From: Chlorokybus atmophyticus
Taxonomy: Eukaryota; Streptophyta; Chlorokybophyceae; Chlorokybales; Chlorokybaceae
Length of the DNA stretch: 64,000 bases
NCBI GenBank assembly: GCA_009103225.1
Contig: RHPI01001507.1
Location: 686,151-750,150, forward strand
Reading direction: 5' to 3'
In this document: piece after piece, positions 26,401-36,859 of the stretch
Numbering within the stretch: the first letter of the stretch is position 1
How the letters are laid out: every line of letters begins with the position of its first letter
Program-made: the position numbers and the translations under genes
The notes under the pieces: model-generated
Database searches by the model: none
The model's input: the letters and a program-made list of their open reading frames with translations, nothing else
What the model was told of the DNA's origin: nothing

Positions 26401-29400
26401 TGTATGTATGTGCGTGTGTGCCACACTGCGAATTCCTAGCTACACGCTCAAGTGGAGTGGCAGCAGCCAGCAGACACATGCGTTCTGCAGGCATACGCAT
26501 GCGCGTACAACATACTCAGATACACACGCATGCACTCACGCAAACACCGAACGCACGCAGATATACACAGTGAGTGTACGTACGTGTGTATACACACACA
26601 CACACACACACACCTGCCAGCTCCCCAAGTTGGCCGCCTCCCTGATCTTCCCTTCCACGGCTCTGAGGGCTCCCGACAGCGGAGCGGCCGCCCCCGCCCT
26701 CACGACCTCCTCGGTGAAGATGGAGATGGCCCAGGCGTCGCAGGAGAGACGCGAGCCGAGGTACTCGGCGCTGGGCTGGAGGAGGGAGTGGTAGCGCTGT
26801 GGGGCGGTAACATGTGGGCTTAAGTTGCCAGTTGTCGAGTGGACATGTGCATGTATGCGCGCGCGTGTGCGTGTACATGTACGTGTGCGTACACACATGA
26901 AAGTGCGTGCGGACTCACTCGCTCTAGATGAGAGTGTGTGTGAGCATGGTACACACTGCACATGCAAACGTACGTATACTGCGCGCACACACACACGCGC
27001 ATGTATACTGCGCGCAACCACATGCATGCACACACACAAACGCACAGATGCATTCACATGCACACGTAGTCGTACAGCACGCACATATGTACACTACCTC
27101 TGCTGACTCCTGGAGCTGGTACTTGATCCGATCCGCCACTGCTTTGGCGCGCAGAGCCCAGTCGGCGTCTCCGCTTTCCAGCGCGTGCATCGCCGCTCTC
27201 CAGTCCTGTCACACAACAGATATCAACCACTACACCGACATCAACACACGCACACACGAAAATACACAGATATACGCACGTACGCACCCGCACACACACA
27301 GATCTACACACGCGTACACAGTCGCACACGCACGCACGCGCACAGCGATACACAGATGTGCACATGCGTGCGAGCGCGCATGCATGCAAGTGCACATACA
27401 TAGATACATCCACCCCCACCCACCCACCCATCCACCCACACCCTCACCTTGAGCGCATACACCAGTTGCGTATTCCCATCCACCCCGAGACACAGGTTCT
27501 CCAGCGCGAGTCCCACGCACTCCATCGCATCACCGGTAGAGTAACCACCTATCTTACTCATCGACGCTTCGAGCGTGGCGCGCAGCTGGGACTCGAGAGC
27601 CAAGTCTAAGTAGAGGAAGTCGCGCGTGCGGGGGTTGGGAGTGTTGGCTAAAAGAATGGCGCGGAGCTCGTGACGGGACTCAACGATGGCCTGGATAGGA
27701 GAACGTTGTATGATGTATATGTGTCTTGGGAACACACGTATGTGTGTGCGTGCGCGTGTGTTGCATGCGTGTGCGCGCGTGCATGTGCGTGTGCGTGTGT
27801 GATTTATGCGTACGTACACGCGCACATACACATGCATGTTCCTGCATGTGTATATGCATCTGCATGTGCCTCTATGGATGTGCATGTGCATTTGTGTATG
27901 CACGCATGCGTATGCGTGTGCGTCTGTCTCTCTCCTCCCCACCTGCATGAGTGGCACAGGCCAGTCCTGGGCGCGGTGCTTCGTGACAAAGGAGAGGAGG
28001 CTCTCCAGGCGGGAAGAGATGCCGGGCGCCCGCTCCACGTGCACGCTGGAACCCTGACCACCCTGGTTATAGAACCATGAGAAGGAGGAGAGACAATAGA
28101 ACAACATACACTTCACACAAGCTATGCTACAAGAATCAATTTGCTTTGACGAGCACACACCCACAAGTGCACGCACGGTATTAGTACACGCACACGCATA
28201 CCCACACGGATGTATACACTCGCTCACCCACCCACACCCTCACCCACCCTCTCACACACACCCTCACATGCACACGCACCTTGACTTCATGCATTGTGTA
28301 TCCCAAGCACGCGGCCGCTGCGGACTCGAAGTCCGCGCCCGAGTGCACCGCCTTGAGCGTCGCCAGGTAGTTGGTCAAGTCCCGCCTCAAGCCGTCGACC
28401 TGACATTGCAAGCAGGGTGTTGGTTACGCAAATTGGAACTCATGCATGCGCGAACAAGTGCATTTGTATGTGCGCGCGTTGCTTGTGCGCGTACACGCGC
28501 ACAATTCGTGTATGCCCGCCTGCTTGAGTATTTGTCGCACGGAGGCAAGCACCCAGGCGGACACGCACGCACGCGCACATTTGTTCGCGTGCGCGCGGGT
28601 GTACATGCATATGCATATGTGTGATTGTTGTTTTTGCCTGCGTGCCTGCATGGGTGTGTGTGTACATAGACATGCACACGCGCTTAAGCGCACATGAGCA
28701 TGGTTTCGACCCCCCCCACACACACACACACCTGCTCCCTCCCAAACTTTGGTTCCGAGTGGATCGCCCGATCGTAGCTCAGCAGCCTCTCCCTCGTGAC
28801 CCCGCCCTCGCTCAACACGGCCCAGTAGCGCGCCACATCGAGACCGCCGTCCAGATACGCCAGGAGAGCCTGCCGTGAAGGAAGAGGTTGGAGTTTGTGT
28901 CGCAATAGCAATGACGGTGAGTGTCTTACTTACTTGGCATATGATGACGTCGTCCGGGGTGGTGTTGTTGTGGAGCTTCTGGTGCCACTCTTCCATCATG
29001 CCGCCCATCGCGTTGTTGTTGCGCTGTTGTGGAGCGCGTGCAACAAGTACAAAGATATCAGCCACATAAACATCAAACCAACAAGCATCAATCACACATG
29101 CTCACGCACAACTTTACCTGTATGACGAGTATCTCATCACGAATGCGCTGGCCGGCGTTGCCCTGGCCGCCCCGCCCAACGCACGCAAGCATCAACCGCG
29201 CCAACTCACGCCTCTCCACAACATCCCTACACAAAAAGTATGTGTTCACGCGCATGCATGTGTTCATGTACATGCCTTGTTGTCATGATTGCATGTATAT
29301 GTCGGCTAATTCACTCATCTCTTACCTGTAGAAGCTGGTGAGACCAGCCGTGAGTCTATCCTGCGCAGCGCTCAACTCCCTGCCAACAACAAACATAACA

Positions 29401-32400
29401 TGTCAACATGTTGTCCATTGTTGTGTCACTACCTTCATCCAAACACACGCAGCGCGCGTGCCTGGGTTTGACGTTGTAGTTACGGTTCCACACGAGCTGG
29501 CGCGTGGCGGCCAACCGCAGCCACACGAACAGTCCCGCCGCCGCGAGCTCGTCGCCCGAACCGCGCGCGCGCTCCAACAGATCCGCCGCCATGTTGAACC
29601 TAGCAACACAAAGAGGAGTGATACACACAGCGTGTGAGTGCCTTCACGCAGATGCAACCTCTCATGCAAACACACTCGCACATATGGCACACGCGTACAT
29701 GTGTGCCTGTGTGCGTGAACACGCACACACACACATGTGCACGCGTGTGTGCCTGTAAGTGCGTGCATCTCTGCAGGCACGTGCACGCGCCCCGCACACA
29801 CACACATATCCACCGTCAAACCCACCCACCTGTGCATGAACGACTTCTGCGCTTCATTCTCTCCCTCCACAATCGCATCCACCATCCACTTCGCCGTGCC
29901 ACTCCCATCACTTTTCGGTATCACCACCTCCTTCTTCCCTCCTTCCGACACAACATCCCCACTCGCACTCAACACCAACTTCACCTCAAAGTCCCCCCCT
30001 TTCCCAGCCTTAAGCCACTTCCCATTCTCTTTATCTCTCAACACGAAAGGCAGGGACCCGAATCCAGACCCTATGTTAACAATCTCAACGCCTTGAAGGG
30101 ACCCAAAGTTCTCGTCGATAGGGCCCAAAGGAGTCTCTAAAGCAGCGCCTTGGGTTGGGGTTGAATCTTTGGGGTGGGTCCCTGACGGGGGAGTGACCCA
30201 GGACCAAGATGGGTTGTTTTGGGCCTCTTTTAGGGCCCAATGGAGGGTTAAGGGTGTGCTTGAGTCGCACAGTATGTGGACATTTGTGGTGTTGTTGTTG
30301 TTGCGTGTGGAGATGGTTACAACCTGGCCGGATATCCCGCTGATAGTCCAGACTCGCTTCGATATCAGTGTATCGCCCAACTTCTCCAACAAAGCCTAAG
30401 CACACAACACACGGACTAAGTATAAGAAACCGACCCAACATGACTGCACCCATACACTACTTCCTCACCTCAGTGGCTTTCTCAAGTGGTGTGGGTTCTT
30501 GTTGTGTTGTGGTTGTCTTCTCGCTATCACCGCTGCTGGCGTCCCAGCGTTGTTTGTGACTGTCGATGTGGTTGATGAAGGAGTTGTAGTCCCAATCTCG
30601 CCTCTCGATCTTATGATACCCTGCCAACATGATAAACCAGTCAGCATGGTACGCACACTTATTACATACAAACATGCATGCATGAAGGCACATGCACAAA
30701 CACCAAAGCATGCATGCGTGTGTGGGCGTGCATGTGTCGCTTGTGAAAAAAAGGAGAGCAGAAAGGTATGCAAGTACACATGTGCATAAACACGTATCTG
30801 CACTTGCATGTAAGAGAGTACGTTTGTATATGAAATTAAGCACGAGTGTGCATGCGCGTAAGTGCATACGTGTGTGTGCATGTGTATATGTGTACGTATA
30901 TGTATACATGCACACACATCTCCATACCGGGTGCGTTGACCGGTTCCGACTTTTGTCTCTTCTCCGGCGGTCCCAGCAGCTTCCTCGCCATCTGCTCCAC
31001 GCTCACTCCGGTCTCCAGAATCTCCGTCTGCAGATCGAGCCGCGCCGCCTCGTACTCGGCCTGGAGACACAGAGAGAGATGATGTTGTGGTTGGCGTTGG
31101 TGTTGGTGTTGGTGTGTGGTGGTGTTGTGATAGGTTTGGTTGGTGTTGTGCTTGCCAGGCGGGTGGGTTCGTCGTAGTCTTGTCGGCCTGTCTTCTCCCA
31201 GCGCAAGTACGCGGCGACTTGGACCAACTCCTCAGGGACCTGGTTGATGAGAGCAAAGTTGTTTCATCATCACCACTTCCTCAGATCATTGATTTAGTCA
31301 GCAGACAAACCGCACGCACACACATGCACATGTGATCACTTTCTCCTCCTCAGATCATGGCAAGAATGAGATAAATTTACGGATAATGATTTACCTTTGG
31401 CAGGTTCTTTTTGGGCTGCTGCTTCGTGGGTGCAGCTGTTGTGCCGTTGCTGACCGCACTGCTGCCAACATCATTGCTGCTGCTGCTGCTTTTGTTGTTG
31501 TTGTTGTTGAGAACGAGAGATAAGCTCCAGTTGATGTCACCCGCCTTGTACCTGTTCCCAGCAAAGGTCATACAGGGGCAGTGCTTATCGTTGTTGTTAT
31601 TGTTGCTGATGAAGTACATCCTCTCACCATGTGCCGTCCGCTTCGTCTTTGAGCGCAAACTCCACCATGTCACCCTCTTGCACGCGCAGCTTCGCCTTCA
31701 CGGTGGCCACACCATCCACCTGATGACCCGCATAACGTGTGTGCACGCGTGTTTTGCGCGGGTGCGCATATGTGTGTATATGTGTCACCTTTTGGAAGGG
31801 TGTTTGCATGGCGCGGTCTTTGTAGTTTTTGGTGCCTTCAGGCCATTCGTCCTCCCGCATCAGCTTCCACCCACTGTGAGATGTGTACATATGTGTACGG
31901 GTGCGCGTGCACGCGCATTTGTGTATATGTGTGTGTACAATGGGGGATGTCTTGAGTGTACATAAATGTGCACATGCACGTGCGTGTGCGCGTGTGCGCG
32001 TGTGTGCACACGTGTACATGTGTGTATGTGTGCTCTTCCAAAAATTATCTCTGTTACTTGCGGTTTGCTGAGCCGATCCCCCAGTGGAGAAGCATGCGTG
32101 AGGTTGCGAGCGTGCCGGACAGCATGAGCACAACATCAACTTCTCCTTCATGTTGTTGGCGGGAAATTGTCACCTGACATGAGAGTGGGCTTTGTTGGTT
32201 GGTCGGTTTGAAGTGACATTGTTGTTGTTTTGTGAAGTTGGTATTACTTACTTCCAGGGAGCTGTCCTTAGGCAGGGGATACCTCTCTTTAAGAATAACC
32301 GTCATGTCTTCCTTCTGAGGGGAAACAATATGTGTTTTATGAACATACTATGAGACACGCCAGAGAGGACACAAAGCAAGTTTGTATGAGAGTTGTGTGT

Positions 32401-33364
32401 GCAACTTGTGTCACATGTTGGTACCTGCGTGGGCGTGTCTGTGGCTGTTGCTGCGGCGCAGCAATGCGTGCCCACTCGCAACCTGATTGACCACAGCACG
32501 TGTGTATGTGTATGCGTGAGTGCACGCGCATGGGTTGCGTCAGCGTGTGCCCTTGTGTGCAGCTGTATGCATGTGCACAGGCATGTGTGCGTGTGCGTGG
32601 TGTGTAGTTGCGCATATGCATGCATGTGCATGCACCCCAATTGCCATATACACGAAAACACACGCGTGCATGCGCATGTTTTCGTGTGTATGGACAACAA
32701 TAACCCCCACTAGCCCTCCTTGAATTGTCCATGGCACACAACACAAATCGTCACTAATAGTAATATCAGAAAAGTCTGCACAGTCTGCCATGCAATACAG
32801 TCGTTCAGTGTTCTTATTGCTGTACCTCTGCTTTGATGGGTTTTGCAACAATTTGCCATGCGCTCCGCAACTAAGCCTCCGTGTTGATAAAGCTGCTCCT
32901 CCCAGCCTCTACACAACAATACAGTTGCCAGAATGTGAGTATGCATGAGACATGTGACGCACAATGCTATCTACAGTGCATAACGCAAGTGTCAAAGTTA
33001 CCACATGAAGCGATCATGTGCACGATCAGTAACCCAGCATGCATGCGTGTCTATGTTTGATATATTTTCTACCATAAGTAATGCGAATAGCTGAAGTTCA
33101 GCCGCACTCATTGACTCTACAACGACTGTGTGACTGCAACTGGAAATTGGTATCATTATGTGAACTTGCATAGTAGATGTACATGGTGACACACAACGGA
33201 CCCCACAACAGAGCTTTTACATGGAAAGTTATGAGCCTGGTGCTGGAATGTGCGCAGGCGGCGGATGCCGCTACGTGGCGGCACGGCGGCGCTGGGCGAG
33301 CTTGTGACAACGAGGAGAACAACGATGAGGACTGCAACACCGCCAACGACGTCGCCGCCGCCAT
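23493..33364 (-). CDS. GWD1: Alpha-glucan water dikinase (GWD1), plastid
   Basis: Phosphorylates C6 glucosyl residues of amylopectin using ATP beta-phosphate, opening granules for degradation. Thirty exons join in frame to 1486 aa: 33221-33364, 32826-32908, 32425-32482, 32252-32314, 32058-32173, 31789-31873, 31628-31719, 31395-31551, 31156-31239, 30928-31060, 30469-30620, 29830-30395, 29462-29599, 29326-29379, 29118-29226, 28934-29023, 28732-28869, 28280-28399, 27943-28062, 27448-27690, 27098-27205, 26614-26796, 26305-26367, 26092-26235, 25601-25805, 25379-25521, 24785-25153, 24337-24632, 23959-24109, 23493-23546. Ala/Ser-rich transit peptide; CBM45 at about 117-245 (LLHWG) and about 430-480 (LTLHWAL); catalytic His1072 in PDVLSHVSVRARNGK; C-terminal ATP-binding domain with SNGEDLEGYAGAGLYDS and the ending VQTRPQM. 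Introns after 31156 and 29462 use GC donors. The first three exons are supported only by matching phase and splice sites. A Asn/Ser-rich linker follows the first CBM45. Confidence 0.96.
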
Positions 33365-34402
33365 CGCCACGTGATAAAGCGGGTCAAGTGAAGTTCAGCC
33401 CCAAAAGCTGCAAAAGGCTGGCAAAAGCGCATTTGGTTATGATTGTGCAATCTCAGGTTGTCAATCTGACCGCACTGCTGTTACGTTGCACGTAATCCGG
33501 TTAAGAACGTGATGGCGTTGCCCAGCTGTTCGCGGTTAAGTTGAGCCCAAGCTAGCCAACGAGTGGCTTAGTAGTTAAGGAGCCGACGAGATTTTGGGGC
33601 CATTGACTAAGTGCGTACCGTAATGGACCCCCTTGAAAAGGCCCCCCCTCCAGAAATTTGTCACAGTCTAACCTCACTAAGTGTATGTCATAGGAAATGG
33701 GCGTTGTATCGAATCTATGCACACTCGTTATGTGCATATTTTACAAGTGCATAGACCCACTAGACTGTTGGGTACTTAATAGACTTCAGAAAAACACTTG
33801 CCATAAATTGCACTTATCAATGCACATTTGCATAACACATATGTATTAGTTCAGAAGTCGTCAGAGACGGCGATTCACGCATTAATAATGGATATGCAGC
33901 TATTAAGGCTAAACCAAAAAGCATCACACATTGGACTCAACAGGGTCGCACCCAATACGTTACGCGTAGGACTGTCGGTATCGGCAGCTTTTGTTGAAGT
34001 TTGATGATTATGAGTGTTTTACAATAAACGGCCCATTTTAATCCAGCTTTATAAATGAAAATAGATTATTTAAATATGTATTTCATATTCATTTGCAATC
34101 TTACAAATACAATGTATCGCGTGTGAAAGCATACTTAGCATGTATAATCGAATCTTAAAGTGTTTCGTGCAGGCTGATCCATTATCGAAACGAATGTGAC
34201 GATTGTGTAGCATTTTATGTTACAAATATGCATTGTTATGTTGTGTGTGTGTGTGCTGAAATATGTGCGTGCGTAAATGCTTACGATGTTGTAAACACTG
34301 TATGCATTTAAGCTTTATGTAAAATTGAGGGTTTTTTCAACAACAATCATGTATATACTTTTTTCAATGATAAGGCGGATTACGTGTGTACCGAAAATAA
34401 TC
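33365..34402. other. AT-rich intergenic, upstream of GWD
   Basis: No gene recognised. Composition drops sharply in GC after about 33760. The first 300 bp are upstream of the GWD start codon and should hold its promoter, but no specific element is visible. Confidence 0.5.
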
Positions 34403-34550
34403 TCCCCCCCCCCCCCCCCCCCCCNNNNNNNNNNNNNNNNNNNNNNNNNNNNNNNNNNNNNNNNNNNNNNNNNNNNNNNNNNNNNNNNNNNNNNNNNNNN
34501 NNNNNNNNNNNNNNNNNNNNNNNNNNNNNCCCCCCCCCCCCCCCCCCCCC
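34403..34550. other. Assembly gap flanked by poly-C
   Basis: Twenty-two C (34403-34424), 105 N (34425-34529) and twenty-one C (34530-34550). The sequence here is unknown; long poly-C/poly-G tracts commonly stop sequencing. Frames translated across it are meaningless. Confidence 0.98.
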
Positions 34551-34639
34551 TGCGCTGACGATGATAGGCTTAGCTGCATAGGTTTGGCTCCAAGATGTTG
34601 CGGGGTAATGTCAAGGTTACAAAACGGGAATGCAAACCT

Positions 34640-35507
34640 TTTTATTTCTCAAATATTAATGACGTTGAAGCTTTGTATGTGAGAATGGCATTTAAGAACA
34701 TGAGCTTCGGGGTGGATGGGAACATAATAACCGATCAGTGTATGCGCTGAAGGTGCGGAATTAATGTGTATTCACAAAGACAGATGCACACGTCTCTATC
34801 TCTTTGTATGCGTGTGTGCATGCACGCTTGTATGTATGCTTGAGTTTACGTACATAACAGTGTAGGTGGGTGTGGGTAGCATGTGTGCATGCATGCGCGC
34901 TTGCGTGCCTTAACATTCATGGTGTGATTAACAGCTTTTCTTATATGGAGCAATCGTAATCAATTGGAACGCGGCGATGCGCTCGATAATGGTGATGGCA
35001 ATTGGGCTTTGCATGTGAAGGCAGTAGATAATACAGTCAAGTATCAACTCCAATATTCGGCTGAATTTTTGCACGTGTGTGCACGGTATATGACTATGTG
35101 TACATACGTGTGTGCGTTCGCGTGTGTGCGTTCGCATGCCTGTGAGCGTTGCATCATGTACACGCGCGCGTGTATGTGTGTGTGTGTGTCAACACACACA
35201 CACACACACACGTGGGTGGGGTGTGTTGCACATGCATACGCACACTGTGGCACGTCCACCCTCCCCACCTCACCAAGTCACCCACACATTCTCTCCACAC
35301 AACGCTACCGCGCCTTCCTTTAGCCTAACGCAAACTATTGAAGCTCTCATCTCAGCTTCAACGGCTATGCTATATTTATGTTCACCAAGTCGTCCGCGCG
35401 GTGCTGGCCGCGGCACTGTCGGAAGTCATAAGAGCAACGGAAGGAAACTTCCCATCATAAAGATTAGGGAGGGCGTATATGCACCCTAGCGGTCGGGGAA
35501 TTATCAG
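34640..35507 (+). pseudogene. Dead intron-bearing copy of GWD exons 20-22
   Basis: Three blocks line up, in order and in the opposite orientation to the real gene, with GWD exons. About 34650-34753 matches the 3' part of exon 20 (GGGGTGGATGGGAA, GTGTATGCGCT). 34962-35065 matches exon 21 (GDGNWALHVKAV for GDADWALRAKAV, then KYQL). 35303-35507 matches exon 22 (RYRAFL for RYHSLL). The intervening TG/CA introns are kept, so this is a DNA-level duplicate and not a processed copy. It is broken by TAG at 35321-35323 and further stops, and has lost the exon 21 donor (GAATTT) and the exon 22 acceptor. Many differences are C-to-T or G-to-A. Weak likeness to the following intron continues to about 35730. 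Confidence 0.85.
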
Positions 35508-36859
35508 GTGAGGGAATATGTGTGGATGCACGCATGTGGGCACCATTGCTTATGTATGCGTGCGTGTGTGTGAGTGTGTTGTGCGGGCATGTATTACATG
35601 TAGTACATGTATGTGTGCGGTCCTGCGTGTTTGGGAGTGCGAGCACACACGCGTATGTGGGGGTCTGTACGCTCGCATGCATGTATATGCATGCGTGCAT
35701 GTGTCTGCTAGTTTGTATATCACTTAAATGCATAGTGCGTATGTTGAACAAACCGACCACAGCTACGCAGCAACGCATGATCACGCTGCAACGCAAACCG
35801 ACTGAATACAACAGTTGCTATCTCATCGTGAGACTCATCCGCTATCATGCTTGTTGTTAAATAGATATATACCATACATGTTACAAATGATGTACATGTC
35901 TCACTTGTATGCTTATTTACGTTAATGATGTAGACTGCGTCTCGTGATTCACAAGTTTCCATGCAACGCAATGCATTCTGTTACCTACGCATGTATTTTT
36001 GCTCATTGTATCTACCAAGTTTTTGGACAGTCAGCTTCAATACAGGTGCATTATTGCTATGTGTCAATACTGATTATCGTGTTCTGTCGATAAGAAAATT
36101 GTACATAAGATAAGTTATGTACTTCCTATTACATGACTACTAGGCCTACTCACATGCGTCACTCACCGGCACAACCTCAGGCTGAAGACCTCCGCGTGCC
36201 TGTGGTTAGGTACCCATCACGATGAGAGCGCCCTGTCAGTTCACCGTTTTGGCGCGTTCGAGGAAACCTTGGACTTGCTGGCGACGTGCCTGCCCAAGAA
36301 GGCACGGCTGCTTGGCGTATCGACGGTGTCGATTCGATACAACTGCACACAACGCTGACAGAGCAACAGATCGAGCGCATACGAACGTTAACTGCTGACA
36401 GTCAAACGTTGCTGCACGGTATCACTTAGGCAGGACGACTAACAGCACCGTTATGACAAGGGCTTCGAGGAGCCGCCAAGACCCGGTCACGACTTGACGG
36501 AAACACCATGATTTTATAGACATACTGACTTGATTGTCCATGCTTGTGCTCTTTGGTCCGGTTTGCGACCGGTTGATAGCGAACGCTGCTTACCGTTAAG
36601 CATTGGGCCTGCTTTTCGTCAATCTGTCGTTCAGCTGAGCAGAACAGTTTAATTGACAGCGGTACGATTCGTATCAGGGTAGTACGGAGGCGCGGATAGG
36701 GTTTTAGGGTTTGCCAGGCCTGGCTTTGGCCTGGTTTAGCCTGGCCTGGCCTGGCCTGGGCTGGTCTGGTGGTTGGTGTGGTCGGCGTTGGTGTGGGCCA
36801 GGCTGAGAGAAGTGCTCAATGCGGTTCTCGGAGGCGGCGACGGTGGGAGGAACTTCCTG
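35508..36859. other. Intergenic, upstream of HD-ZIP III
   Basis: Starts with TG-rich intron-like sequence that may still belong to the GWD duplicate, then mixed DNA without a gene. 36712-36765 is a run of CCTGG/GGCCTGG repeats close to the HD-ZIP start. The open frame continues upstream of the first ATG to 36773 without an ATG. Confidence 0.45.

Noticed and set aside
36773-36859. Upstream extension of the HD-ZIP III frame
   Set aside because: The frame is open but starts at TTG and contains no ATG before 36860; the residues are not conserved in the family and derive partly from CCTGG-repeat DNA.
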